From contig CM057229.1 of the NCBI GenBank assembly GCA_029891385.1, forward strand, positions 6,915,001-6,979,000: a stretch of 64,000 bases of DNA. Reading direction: 5' to 3'. How positions within the stretch are numbered: position 1 is the first letter of the stretch; the number at the start of each line of letters is the position of its first letter. Shown here in pieces: positions 44,161 through 56,889 of the stretch. The DNA comes from Erythroxylum novogranatense (taxonomy: Eukaryota; Streptophyta; Magnoliopsida; Malpighiales; Erythroxylaceae). The notes beneath the pieces were generated by a model. It did not search any database. It was not told the origin of the DNA and saw nothing but the letters and a program-made list of their open reading frames with translations. A program made the position numbers and the translations under genes.

Positions 44161-46093
44161 CCCTAGTCCTTAAATATTATACTGAATATTAGTATATAAT
44201 TATTAATAATAATTATCAATTAATAATGCAGGGTAATGAGTAACATATATACTAAATATTAATACGTACTATTTAATCAATTAATTATATTATATTTAAT
44301 ACATCAATTAATTAATTATATATTAATTATAATCGAATAAATTAAGCAGTTAATGATCTTTAATTAATTTATAATTAAATTATATTTTAATAAATCAATT
44401 AATGTATTTTTAATTATTGTTAATTAAATCAAAATTAATTGATTAGTTAATTATATTTTAATTATTTATTTATTTATTATATGTGATCAATATATTATAA
44501 TTAATTAATCAATTACTTATGTTATAATTAATCAACTAATTAATAATATTTTAATTAATTATTTGATTATTTAATAAAATGTTATAAAATTATATAGGTA
44601 TTAATTGCTTGATCCATTTTAATATTCTAAGTTATATATTTTAATAATTCTATCATAATTTTTCTTATTATACCTTTCAAAATTTAAATATTTATAATTT
44701 TATTAAAAATTTTAAATTACACAATATTTATTTATTTTAACTTATTTGTTTTGAATCACAACCACCATATATGTTTTTTTTTCATTTTAGTTACATATTA
44801 TAATTTTTAATTTAGTTTATATATTTTATACATTTATAACAAATACATTACACTATACATTTTTTAATTTTTAATTTTTCATCCCAAATTTTTACTAACT
44901 AATTTTACTTATTCATTTTAATATTCTAATTTATATATTTTAATATAACAAATTTTATTTAAATATTTATAATTTTATTACAAATTTTAAATTACCCAAT
45001 ATTCTTTTATACATTAAATAATATAATAATATAACATGTTTAGAATAAATAATATTATAATTAAATTTAATGGGCATTATATTATCGCACCATATTTATC
45101 GCTAGTAAAATATCTAAATAGTATTCACAAAATATCTAAATCTAGAGATTACTTCATGCTTTTGTAAAGCCAACTTAAAGATCGGAATACTAAATCTAGA
45201 GATTACTTCCCATGCTTTTGTAAAACCAACTTAAAGATCGGGATAAACACTAATGAAGTGTGAAATTTAGAGGCAGATTTTCTGTAATCTTATTTTGTTT
45301 AACTCAGAATCGAAAAATATAGTCATTTCTACTTAAACTTAAAATTACAAACTATGTTAATTTTTTACCCGCGTTAAATTTTACAAATAGCGTTCTTTGT
45401 CATCTTCACTTGCATCTACTGCTCCTTAGCCAGTCTCTAGCCATGGCCGTCAAGCAGCAGCACGCCCTCACACCCAATCAGTCGCATCACACCGCAATGC
45501 CCTCGAACTTAGTCGTCACCCTTCTCACCTAACTCTATGCTCTTCACCCCAACCATCGACACACCCCTCGTCACCGCCTTTACTAGCTTAACACACGCCA
45601 GTGAGCCGCTTTTCACCCCGACCACCACCTTGCAGGCTCTCGCACCCTGCCGCACCACACGCCCTCGCACCCTACCACATCGTTGCCATTAAAATTTAAG
45701 TTAAAATTTAAATTTTTATCTTAAAATTATATTTTAAAAAATTAAAATTAAAATTAAAATAGTAAAAAAAAAACAAGTGACTTAAGCGTCACGTTGTGAT
45801 ACAAATGAAATCAATTTTTAAAACTTAAATTTTTATCTTAATTTTTAAAATAATTTAATTTTAAATTTAATTTTATTTGTGTCATATGATAATTAGGGAT
45901 GTCCCAAGTCCGGTTGGATGGCTCATGGGCTAGGTCGTACTCCGACAAGTCAAAACTGGTTGACCTGTGGTTGTATGAAAATTTAAATTTTGATTTTATT
46001 TGTATCACGGGATAATTAGGGATGTCGCAAGCCTGGTTGGATAGCCCGCAGGCCAACCCATGCTCTGACGGATCAAAACTGGTCAGCCCGTGA
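44160..46093. repeat. AT-rich block X, copy 2 (truncated)
   Basis: Matches 28308-30181: AT-rich DNA, a CA/CT-rich stretch (about 45420-45690) and the start of the MITE (two left ends near 45894 and 46017). It breaks off inside the MITE at 46093, so the P450 part of the block is missing here. A duplicated segment around 45131-45190 (ctaaatctagagattacttc repeated) is shared with 54115-59683 but not with 28308-33677. Confidence 0.75.
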
Positions 46094-46096
46094 GGT

Positions 46097-47093
46097 ATTC
46101 CAAAGTCATACCATTGAGGTATGGACCGACCAACCCCTCAGGCAGTGCCTTTAGAAGCCCGAAACCTCGGGTCGACTAATAAAATAGGCAGTAGAGCTGG
46201 GAGAGTTCGACATACAATATAAGCCTCAGATGACGATTAAGGCACAGGTATTGGTAGACTTCATTGCAGAAATGAGCCAACCTACCTCGCAGGGTGAGCA
46301 ATGCCCTCCCTGGAGTTTATTCGTTGACGGGTCGTCCAATGCTGAGGGATGCGGAGCAGGAGTAGTGTTGATTAGCCCGCACATGGAAGAAAAGGTAGAA
46401 TACGCCCTTCGGCTAGAATTCAAGGCCTCCAATAACGAGGCAGAATACGAGGCTCTGATAGCCGGCCTCCAATTGGCTAAAGAAATGGAGGTAAAACATC
46501 TCAAGGTATACAACGATAGCCAAGTAGTGGTCGGTCAAGTTACTGGAGAGTATGAAGCAAAGGGGAACAACATGGTCAAGTACCTGGAGCTGGTAAAGCA
46601 GGAGTTAAGTAATTTCAAGCAGTACTCGATCAGTAGAATAAAACGAGCTCAAAATGCTAAGGCGGATGCGCTCTCCAAAATGGCTTCCGATCGGGATGCC
46701 AGAAATAACGTTCTGGTTGAGCGACTAGACCGACTTAGCATTCAGAAAGTCAAGGAAGTTCTCGACACAAATACCGGTCGATCGAGTTGGATGGAACCGA
46801 TCCGACGTTATCTCCTAGCGGGAACACAACCGGAAGAAACCTTGGAGGCTAAGAAACTGAGAATAAAGGCGGCCGAGTATGCAATCGTTAACGGCATCAT
46901 ATACAAGCGATCTTATGATTGGCCACTACTGCGATGCTTGAGCGAAGAAGAGGTAGAACAAGCAATGGCCGAAGTCCATGAAGGAATGTGTGGAAACCAC
47001 GTAGGAGGCAGAATGTTGGCTCATAGGCTGATTAGACAGGGTATTATCGTCGACGATGAGGAAAGACTGCCAGGAGAAAGTCGACCGATGTGA
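46097..47093 (+). pseudogene. Tat second RNase H and integrase start (copy 2)
   Basis: After a short RNase H end (TDQPLR at 46124-46141, then a stop) the frame from 46230 is open for 287 codons. It includes PWSLFVDGSSNAEGCGAGVV with the catalytic Asp, NNEAEYEALIAGLQLA with the Glu, VYNDSQVVVGQV with Asp, and NAKADALSKMAS with the last Asp. It then runs into the integrase zinc-binding region (EVHEGMCGNHVGGRMLAHRL) before shifting frame at about 47043. All four RNase H acidic residues appear kept. Confidence 0.82.
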
Positions 47094-47676
47094 GGCTTAC
47101 TAGAAAAACAGTAGCCTATCTCATCAGCCAACTGAGAGGATGAAAATCGTGAGTCATCTTATCCCTTTTGCTCAATGGGGAATGGATATACTGGGGTCTT
47201 TCCCTCTCAGCTCTGGACAGAAGAAGTTCCTGGTAGTGGCAGTGGAGTACTTCACCAAATGGGTAGAAGCGGAAGCGGTCGTTACAATTACCGAACAAAA
47301 GGTAGAGAGCTTCATGAAGAAAAATATACTAAGTCGTTTCGAGATGCCTATGGTGCTAGTTACAGACAATGGTCGGCAGTTCGATAACGAGAAGTTCAGA
47401 GATTTCTGCAACCGACTAAAGATAAGGCTGCAGTTGACCTCAATAGCTCACCCCCAAAGCAACGGTCTCGCGAAGAACACCAACAAAAAGATAATGAGTG
47501 CTCTCAAGAAGCGCCTAGACGGACGAAAGACTTGGGAAGAACTGGATGAAGTGTTGTGGGCATACAGAACCACGCCAAACGGAGCCTCAGGGGAAACTCC
47601 GTTCAGGATGACCTTCGGGGCGGAAGCCCTAGTCCCAGTAGAAGTGGTGTTGCACAACCAAAGGGTGTCGAGCTAT
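47094..47676 (+). pseudogene. Tat integrase core (copy 2)
   Basis: From 47140: GMDILGSFPL with the first Asp, VTDNGRQFDNEKF with the second, HPQSNGLAKNTNKK with Lys at the Glu position, then ELDEVLWAYRTTPNGASGET and EALVPVEVVL. The C-terminal domain is lost: at 47676 the frame runs into the tandem array, so the ORF's last residues are array-derived. Confidence 0.8.
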
Positions 47677-48385
47677 TACCACAGCTCGACCTCGACTAAA
47701 GATTGATCAGGTTGTCAAGACAAGATCGTTGGAACCATCGATCGACCTCGACATCGACATCGCTCGGCCGGGTCGCCAAGACAAGATCCTTGGGACCACA
47801 GCTCGGCCTCGACTAAAGATCGACCAGGTTGCCAAGACAAGATCCTTGGAACCATTGATCGACCTCGAGATCGCTCGGCCGGGTCGTCAAGACAAAATCC
47901 TTGGGACCCCATCTCGGCCTCGACTAAAGATCGACCAAGTTGCCAAGACAAGATCCTTGGAACCATCGATCGACCTCGACATCGCTCGGTCGGGTCGCCA
48001 AGATAAGATCCTTGGGACGACAGATCGACCTCGACTATAGATCGACCAGGTTGCCAAGACAAGATCGTTGGAACCATCGATCGACCTCGACATCGCTCGG
48101 CCGGGTCGCCAAGACAAGATCCTTGGGACCACAGCTCGGCCTCGACTAAAAATCGACCAGGTTGCCAAGACAAGATCCTTGGAACCATCGATCGACCTCA
48201 ACATTGCTCGACCGGGTCGCCAAGACAAGATTCTTGGGACCCCAGCTCGGCCTCGACTAAAGATCGACCACGTTGCCAAGACAAGATCCTTGGAACCATC
48301 GATCGACCTCGACATCGCCTGGCCGGGTCGCCAAGACAAGATCCTTGAGACGACAGCTTGGCCTCAACTATAGATCGACCTCAAC
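47677..48385. repeat. Tandem array, about 111-bp unit, copy 2
   Basis: About six units of the same two-part repeat as at 37480-38440. The reduced unit number fits unequal recombination or the upstream deletion that removed its first units. Confidence 0.83.
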
Positions 48386-48551
48386 GCCGGTTGACCATGA
48401 GCAATGTTATCAAATCCTACTATGAATCGAAAATAAAGAACATAAACGCAGAAAATGACTTCGAAATATGACTTCGAAATAATGAAGGACAAACATAAGA
48501 ATTTCATTTCTTTCAAAATCAGTCCTGGCCACAAGCCCGACCAGGTGAGCT

Positions 48552-50726
48552 TCAAAAGTTAGCAGAAGGAGAACTACGAACAGACGAGGGAACAGGAGAA
48601 GCCTCGGAGGTCGGTGGATGCACAGGAGAAGCCTCAAAAGTGGATGGAACAATCGGGGCAGGAGCAAGGTCTAAAGGAGCAACCGGAGGGACATCCTCAT
48701 AAGAAAGCTCTTCCTCCTCAGAGCTAGGATCCAGCTCGTCATCCGAAACAAGGGCTCGTTCTCTCTCGGCCCTCTCCTTCATATCCTCCAAAGATAGGCC
48801 GAGAGCTGCGGGAAGAAGCGGCTCAGCATAATCCTCAAATGAAGGACATTCCGACCCACCAGGAACATGAACCTCGTGGCACCTCTTCAGGATCGAGAGG
48901 GTTAAATCACAGGCAAGCTCTAAACATTCCTTGTTTAAAAACTGCCTTTTCCACCGTTTTATCGCATCGATCCTCTGCCTCTTGCTAGAACCCCGCAACT
49001 CCCGCAATACGTCCTCGATCCTATTCCTGCCCTCCACCGCTGAGTGACAATCCTCGAGATATTTCTTACTAAACTCTTGCTCCTTCTCCACCATCTTCTT
49101 CAGCTCGTCATTCGCTGCAACAAGCTGGCTCCTCTCCTCCTCCCCCGTGGCCAGTTGAATCCTCAGGACGCCCATCGCTTCCACCCGGGATTTCTTCTCC
49201 TCCGAGGAAGAGTTTTGAGCCCTGAGGAGGTCTTTCCTCCTCGACCTCTGAAGCTCGCCCTTAAAGCCTTCACCGCCATGGAGGTCTGGACTTCCGGTCC
49301 AAAGTCACCAGACGTTGTCAAGATCGCGCGGATATCGCCACACTCCTCATATACATTCTGAACGAGTTGGGACCCTGATCCTCATTGCTCGGCTTGTCCA
49401 TGAGCCGCTCGTCCACGGGGAGTAACCTCTCAAAGAATATGGCAGACACCTCAAGGTCCCCGATCGAGGCGTTTTGGCTAACTTAATCAGACTCCACCGC
49501 CCGACGTTAGTTGCTCGCCCTTTCCCCTTGCCTTTTCCCTCCTTCTCTTTCCCGCCTTGACCAGACGGGCCGGATGGTAGATCACCAAGCCGGATCAATC
49601 TCTTCCTCTTAAGAGAGGCTCCACTTCCTCCTCCTCCTCCTCTTGAATTTGCTCGCCCTTGTTGGTTGGTACGACGGGCAACGACGCCGACACAACAGGA
49701 CGATCTTCAGTAGGCGGAGGGACCGGCGACACGGTGGAATGACCTAGCTCCACTGGCAGAGCGGCGTCTTCACCAGTCCCCACCTCCTTCCTCTTCTTCC
49801 TCTGCTCGGCCTGCTTCTTGGACTTCGAGGGTCGGGAGGACCCGGGGAAATCTTCTATCCTCACCATGGCTGCACAGCAACAATAAAACACGTCAAAAAG
49901 CAAAATCAATACTTAAAAAATAGCGAGTAATTGAACCATGAAGGGTCAATCAGACGGGGCGGGTTCCTCTCCTAGCTCGCTAATTTGCGACAGGGGGTCG
50001 ATGAGAAAAGAACTGGCCGAAGCCCCCCGAAATAGCCCTAGACGAGCCGAGCGAACTTGTATCGACCGAGCGCTTTTATGCGATCAACCACCCCCCACTC
50101 CTCTATACTAAGGGATACGCTCGACGTATCGTTCCACCGTTGGCCAAAGGATACCTCCACGGCCGGGACTCACAGGAGGATCCTGGGGGCTTCACGAAGA
50201 AATACTTCGTCTGCCAAGAAGAGATTTTTGAAACCGTCCCGACCGGACGATACCGGCATCTCGATCAGAGAGAAGGGATCCCGTCCCCGAGATCGACTCT
50301 GGCTCATTCTCAAGAAATGACGTAAGATGCCAATCGAAGAAGGTAAATTAAGGCGGTGGCACATCAAAGCCAAACCATTGATAAACCTCCAAATGTTTGA
50401 GGAATTTGACTCAAAGATCACCGATAGGTAAGCACACACCTGTCAACAATCGGGGCGCATGGAAGCCTCATACCGCCCACCGAGAAAAAACTGTCAGAAA
50501 CAACGAAATATCCACTCAAGTTGCTGTGGATTCGCTCGTTCCCCAAGGCCAACCTAGGCCCCCAAGCCGTAGGGATGTTATTCCTAATAACCGACCATCT
50601 CAGCTCAGGCGGGGTCATCGTCGATTCATTTCTCGGCGGCTCCGCCACAACCAACCCATCTTTTCGCTCTCTCGTCGATATTTCTTCAACATCTCCTACT
50701 ATACTTCTAGAACTGGCCGTCGACAT
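48552..50726 (-). pseudogene. Antisense ORF of Tat element (copy 2)
   Basis: From ATG 50726: MSTASSRSIVGDVEEISTRE, TPPELRWSVIRNNIP, GYFVVSDSFFSVGGMRLPCA then a stop near 50420. In the next frame SNIWRFINGLALMCHRLNLP, GILRHFLRMSQS and FKNLFLADEVFLRE follow (50400-50170). This order resembles the plant 'putative gypsy type transposon' domain (Transposase_28-like). The C-terminal frame 49184-48552 keeps part of the coiled coil and the acidic tail; 49200-49600 is badly broken by small deletions. Copy 1 is intact across that stretch. The family's role is unknown. Confidence 0.6.
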
Positions 50727-51366
50727 ATTTACTAAGAAGAAAACCTTTGAAAAAAGTTTAGAGGGGGAAACGAAGGAAGGGGACGTACCTATTTAGTGAT
50801 TTGAAGTTGGGAAATCGGATGACGGTTGAAAGAAATTTCCGAGAACAGAGAACAAGAAAGGGCAAGTGAAAGTAGAGTGAAAGCAAGAGAAACGAAGCAA
50901 GCGTAAAGAAAACCCACAATCTGTTGATCCTGAGTACTTATAGAAGACCGATCGAAGGGACGCCCAATCAAAGCTCGACACATGGAGAAAATCTGAGCCA
51001 AGCTCAGGCACGTGGAAAAATCTGAGCTGAGGTAATTTAGGGTTGTTCGAAATCCAGAGCGGCGCGACAAGTGAAAGGACGTACATGACAGCTGCACAAC
51101 GGTTACAAAGATGATACGTTTCAGATTCTGAAAAGCTGCCAGAGGGCACGCACCGTCAATAATAAAGGCTCTAAGTACCTTCATGCGCTCACTAATGATG
51201 ACCACCCGACCGATCGGGCCTACCCCGAGCTGTCCCTTAGATAAGCTACACCACCAATATCCGACCGATCGGGCCTACCCCGAGCTATCCCGCAGACGAG
51301 CTACAAGACCCTTGCATACTCCTCCGACTCTTCTCTTCGCTCAGACTCGAGGAGTAGGGGGGCTTA
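50727..51366. promoter_or_regulatory. Region between antisense ORF and 3' LTR, copy 2
   Basis: Equivalent to 40795-41410, with the same minus-strand CTATAAGTACT (about 50933-50943), the paired CCGACCGATCGGGCC repeats, and a purine tract ending GGAGTAGGGGGGC (51351-51363). That tract is closer to a standard polypurine tract than copy 1. Confidence 0.55.
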
Positions 51367-51795
51367 TGGTCGGGTCGGTCATGCTGGACCCGAATCTAGA
51401 CATAACAGCCCAAGGGCCGATCGATCCATCTTTCAAGGATCAGTCTTATGCCTTTTGGATATGCCAGGCCCAAGTCCAATCAATACATCTATAGCCCGTT
51501 CGTAGGTGGAAGTCTCCCATGCAGACGTAAAGACTTAAACCTAGCACCCGCTCTATATATAAGGTATAATTCTGCCATAACAGGGGTACGTAATCATAAC
51601 CCTAGCCTTCTTCGTTCATAGCGATTGCACCTACACAAAAGACTGACTTGAGCGTCGAAGGGGCTTATCGGGAAACAACCCCCGACGTGCCTTCTTTGTT
51701 TTGCAGGAACCTTCGAACCAGAATTCTCGTGTTCAGCAGTCAACTTCATGGATCCAAACGACAACGTGCAGTCTCGCCAGAACCAGGCTGAACCA
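51367..51795 (+). repeat. 3' LTR of Tat element (copy 2)
   Basis: Starts TGGTCGGGTCGG and ends GGCTGAACCA; TATA box tatatataagg near 51553-51563. It is 15 bp longer than copy 1, mainly from single bases missing there. Confidence 0.6.
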
Positions 51796-54114
51796 ATAAT
51801 ATTTTTCATATTTTAAATCCTTTTATATTTATAATAGACTTCATATTTATTCAAAATCTTTTATATACTTGATATTCTATATGCTTTTATCTGGAAGTTT
51901 TGTTTAGCTATTATCAATAGACTCAACGTATTAATGAAGTTTAAATACAAAATTATGCGACGGTGGTAGCATTATTTTTCAACAAAATTATTGGCATATT
52001 AAAATTGCCTAGAAAATAGATTTTGACATCCAATTACGACTCATAATTTTATTAATGGAGAGAATGCAAATTTACAAAGACAAACTCATACGACAAACTC
52101 TCACAACCCAAAAACCCTTATGGGTTAGCTTCTTGAAACTAACACCCCAACTTTTACATGTTGGACAATTTTGTTCTTTCGCATAAAGTTAGACAACGAT
52201 TAATTGCATTTATTAGTTTTTCATTAAACTATCGTTAAGTTACGTAATTTGATATAGATAAAGATAATAAAGTGATCCAATAAATAATCTAGATTAATGG
52301 GTTGAAGTTTGGGTGAAAATGGATCCCAATTAGTGTAGACTGCACTCCATATCGACTTTATAATGGAGAAGCCTAATATGGAAGTTATATAAAGGTTAAG
52401 GTCTCCTGCAGCTTGCTTATATTAATTATAAGCATAAGGATTCTCTCCGCCCATTAAGAGAGTTTACGATTGAAAAAGCGAGAAAGACCTAAACCATGTG
52501 CTCGGTAAACACTTTCCATAAAGGTCCCGGAGATTCATGATCGTTTGAGCTCGTAAACAACATCGTAATCACGATGGAATCGAAATCGTAATTCGCATTA
52601 CCTTCATTTTAATCCTTTCATGTTTGATCCCGAGTACGTAATAAGATCTCGATTACGTATTATATGTGGTATCGAGAGTTACGTGATCGATCGTTTAAAA
52701 GAAGGTTTTCGATTTTTCATCTCATATGTTTTTCTTCAATTTTGATTCGTTTTCAGTTTTTTACAAATATAATTATGTAAAATGGTATACATAAGGCTAA
52801 CTATGAAAATGGGTCAAAATGGGCTGAATGGAGCAAAAACAACATCCCGAGAAGCCAAACATCACATCCAAAGATCGGTGTAGAGATACCATCAAGCGCT
52901 GCACATCAATATTTTGCAATACACATTGCACATACATTATTAGTTGCTCAATTACATAAACATTCAATTGTACACATAAGTATATGTGTCATGTATAATG
53001 CATGCTTGATTTGACTATTAGGGTATGTTTCCTAATCACATCCTTGATCAATCAAACTTTATCATTTTGTATGTGTTTAACTTATTCTTAGGTTTACACC
53101 TTAAGAACACTTGGTTATTCTAATATCATAATTCAATTACTCGTCATTTCTTGTCTTGTAGTATATGCTCTCAAAATATCAAATTCCCATTCACCTTTGC
53201 TAATACATATTGCTCATCTCTTTTGAAGCACAACTACTATCATATGAACAACTTCATTCCCATTATACCCATGCCTTTGATACTTTGATATCAAAAATTT
53301 ATTCACTAAGTTATAACATCATCAATCGATCATTTCAGCTTTTCTCAGATTTTTGGGTCAATTTTGCATGCTCACTAAGACAAGAAAAATTAAGTATTTA
53401 GGAATTTTCCTCTATGCATTAATTTTCTAATGAACTAAAGTTCATACAATTTGGTTTAGTATTCTACAAACTATACACAAAATACTTCAAATTGTTCTCT
53501 CACTGCAACAGTATTCAGTACTCAACTTCAAGTCAAGTTTTGTAACTCTTAGAGACAGAATTAAAATTTTATTCCTAATAAAATTTGTAATCATATGTCT
53601 TTAGTTTAATCTAAATCAAAATTCATCCCATTTTGATAACTACAGATCAAGATATAGCTAAAATACAGATGCCTATTCCATGAAAATATTTCATTTAACA
53701 AATTCCAACACACTTTATCATTTTCATCCTAAACTCATCAATCAATCATTATCAATCCTTTCTTAATGAATTAATATGACCATGAAATTTGGTGAAGAGG
53801 AAAGACAATGAGTGACGAATTTGTGGTCCAAATTTCAAGTCAATCGGAGCTCTAGAGAAGAAGTTATGATCAAATTAGTAAATGGTGTCGAAATCTGTCA
53901 AAAAGCATAACACCTTTTTACTGCGTTTGGTCATAGCGATCCAAAGTATTCTGAGCATGCAATGTATAGACGTAACGAATGAAACTAGAGACAGGATGGT
54001 GTTTGGTTGTGGTTGACAGAACAGAGAAAATTGTCTCTATCTTAAGGACATAATGTGTTTCATTGAGAGATGTAAAACAAATATAATGCAAATGATTTAA
54101 TATGTCCCTCGGTC
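51796..54114. repeat. Flank Z, copy 2
   Basis: Matches 41825-44160: LTR-like sequence, decayed primer site near 52665, AT-rich DNA with an unrecognised 63-codon ORF (53210-53401), and GTTTGGTT motifs near 53925 and 54000. Many one- or two-base differences from copy 1 cluster at 52330-52900. Confidence 0.6.
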
Positions 54115-55963
54115 CTTAAATATTAGATCGAATATTAGTATATAATTATTAATAATAATTAACAATTAATAATGCAGGTAATGAGTAATATATATACTAA
54201 ATATTAATACGCACTATTTAATCAATTAATTATATTATATTTAATACATCAATTAATTAATTATATATTAATTATAACTGAATAAATTAAAGCAGTTAAT
54301 GATCGTAATTAATTTATAATTAAATTATATTTTAATAAATCAATTAATGTATTTTTAATTATTGTTAATTAAATCAAAATTAATTGATTAGTTAATTATA
54401 TTTTAATTAATTATTTATTTATTATATGTGATCAATATATTATAATTAATTAATCAATTACTTATGTTATAATTAATCAACTAATTAATAATATTTTAAT
54501 TAATTATTTGATTATTTAATAAAATGTTATAAAATTATATAGGTATTAATTGCTTGATCCATTTTTAATATTCTAAGTTATATATTTTAATAATTCTATC
54601 ATAATTTTTCTTATTATACCTTTCAAAATTTAAATATTTATAATTTTATTAAAAATTTTAAATTACACAATATTTATTTATTTTTAACTTATTTTGTTTG
54701 AATCACAACCACCATATATGTTTTTTTTTCATTTTAGTTACATATTATAATTTTTAATTTAGTTTATATATTTTATACATTTATAACAAATACATTACAC
54801 TATACATTTTCTTAATTTTTAATTTTTCATCCCTAATTTTTACTAACTAATTTTACTTATTCATTTTAATATTCTAATTTATATATTTTAATATAACAAA
54901 TTTTATTTAAATATTTATAATTTTATTACAAATTTTAAATTACCCAATATTCTTTTATACATTAAATAATATAATAATATAACATGTTTAGAATAAATAA
55001 TATTATAATTAAATTTAATGGGCATTATATTACTGCACCATATTTATCTGCTAGTAAAATATCTAAATAGTATTCACAAAAATATCTAAATCTAGAGATT
55101 ACTTCTCATGCTTTTGTAAAGCCAACTTAAAGATCAGGAATACTAAATCTAGAGATTACTTCCCATGCTTTTGTAAAACCAACTTAAAGATCAGGATAAA
55201 CACTAACAGAAGTGTGAAATTTAGAGACAGATTTTCTGTGTAATCTTATTTTGTTTAACTCTGTAAATCGAAAAAATATAGTCATTTCTACTTAAACTTA
55301 AAATTACAAACTATGTTAATTTTTTACCCGCGTTAAATTTTACAAATAGCGTTCTTTGTCATCTTCACTTGCATCTACTGCTCCTTAGCTGCCTCTAGCC
55401 ATGGCACAAGCAAAGAGACGCCTCACACCCAATCAATCGATCACACCGCAATGCCCTCGAACTTAGTCACACCCTTCTCACCTAACTCTATGCTCTTCAC
55501 CCCAACCATCGACACACCCCTCGTCACCGCCTTTACTAGCTTAACACACGCCAGTGAGCCGCTTTTCACCCCGACCACCACCTTGCAGGCTCTCGCACCC
55601 TGCCGCACCACACGCCCGCACCCTACCACATCGTTGCCATTAAAATTTAAGTTAAAATTTAAATTTTATCTTAAAATTATATTTTAAAAATTAAAATTAA
55701 AATTAAAATAGTAAAAAAAACAAGTGACTTAATCGTCACGTTGTGATACAAATGAAATCAATTTTTAAAACTTAAATTTTTATCTTAATTTTTAAAATAA
55801 TTTAATTTTAAATTTAATTTTATTTGTGTCATATGATAATTAGGGATGTCCCAAGTCCGGTTGGATGGCTCATGGGCTAGGTCGTACTCCGACAAATCAA
55901 AACTGGTTGACCTGTGGTTGTATGAAAATTTAAATTTTGATTTTATTTGTATCACGGGATAAT

Positions 55964-56236
55964 TAGGGATGTCACAAGCCTGGTTGGATAGCCCGCAGGC
56001 TAACCCATGCTCTGACGGATCAAAACTGGTCAGCCCATGATTAGATGGGCCATAGATGGATTGGGCTAGCTCGGCCCATCCTAATTAAAAAAAATTACAA
56101 AAATTAGTTTTTGCTGTTCTAGTTGGGCCATAGCTCGACTCGTGCTCGACTCAACCTCTGTTTGTAGCTCGGTCGAGTCAAAATATTTCGTCCCGTAGCC
56201 CAGTTAACCCAGATCGGGCCAAAATTGACGTCTCTA
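55964..56236. mobile_element. hAT-type MITE, copy 3
   Basis: TAGGGATGTCACAAGCC at the left and TTGACGTCTCTA at the right. It matches 30105-30377; the right end has a G-for-C change in the terminal repeat. A second left end lies near 55842. Confidence 0.6.
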
Positions 56237-56401
56237 TAATTAAGTCATGACACATATTTTGATTTTGTCTTTTTATTATTTGAATTTTAAGTAAAAATTT
56301 AATTTGTCACGGTGGCACATATGAAATCTAATTTGATTTTTTAAAATAATTTTAATTTTAATTTTTTAAAAAGATGATTCCGCTCTTTTTTTCTTCACCA
56401 C

Positions 56402-56645
56402 CCGATCATCCTCCTCTCAAGTCCTTGGAAATCAACCCACTGTAGGACTGGGAAAAATCGTCCAGAATTGTATCTCCATGGTCTCCGTAATAAGACCCCT
56501 CATCTTTTTTGCTTTTTTGTCCAACACACCCTTCCCATAATAACGCTTCTCTGAAATCATTCGCAACATGAGGTTGAAAGCAAGATCTTTGTCTCTGAAC
56601 TTCCTCTTCTTTGGAGTTTAGGAGATAATGAACATTAAAAAACAA
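56402..56645 (-). pseudogene. P450 remnant, second copy
   Basis: Equivalent of 30870-31103, with DHGDTILDDF, then a frameshift that loses the FPALQWVDFQG reading. It starts abruptly at the position where the first copy continues, consistent with a deletion that also removed the SINE site. Confidence 0.55.
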
Positions 56646-56889
56646 TGGTTGAAGGCAGGAAATAAATAATTTCCATTATTGTTCCATCACATTACATTCT
56701 ATTTTATTAATTAACATTTAGCCAAATAGGCCTTAAAGGGTGATAGACAGAAAGTAGATACATTATAACGATAAATATTAGCTGTATAAAGCATTTATTT
56801 AAATTAATTACTAAGGTAAGCATTTGGTAGATCCTGAATTTTGACAATAGGTGCAATCGGACCTATTGACCCAGGAAGCCCCCCAAAGC

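Larger units (their letters stand above)
35395..46093. repeat. Tandem duplication B, copy 1
   Basis: A 10.7-kb block (Tat pol from RNase H, array, antisense ORF, LTR, flank Z and AT-rich block X) that is repeated directly at 46097-56040. The junction at 46093-46097 joins the MITE (cagcccgtga) to Tat RNase H (ttccaaagtcat) with about 3-4 extra bases. Copy 2 lacks the part equivalent to 36970-37631. Confidence 0.85.
46097..51795 (+). mobile_element. Tat-type element, truncated (copy 2)
   Basis: Second copy of the Tat segment, starting in RNase H at 46097 with no RT. It contains the second RNase H, integrase core, a shortened tandem array, the antisense ORF and the 3' LTR (51367-51795). The part equivalent to 36970-37631 (integrase C-terminus and spacer) is deleted at about 47676, joining pol directly to the array. 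The copy clarifies domains scrambled in copy 1. Confidence 0.82.
46097..56040. repeat. Tandem duplication B, copy 2
   Basis: Direct repeat of 35395-46093, about 9.9 kb because of a 0.66-kb deletion at 47676 and a shorter array. Its right end continues past the breakpoint into the remaining MITE and P450 region, showing that this copy keeps the ancestral right flank. Confidence 0.84.
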
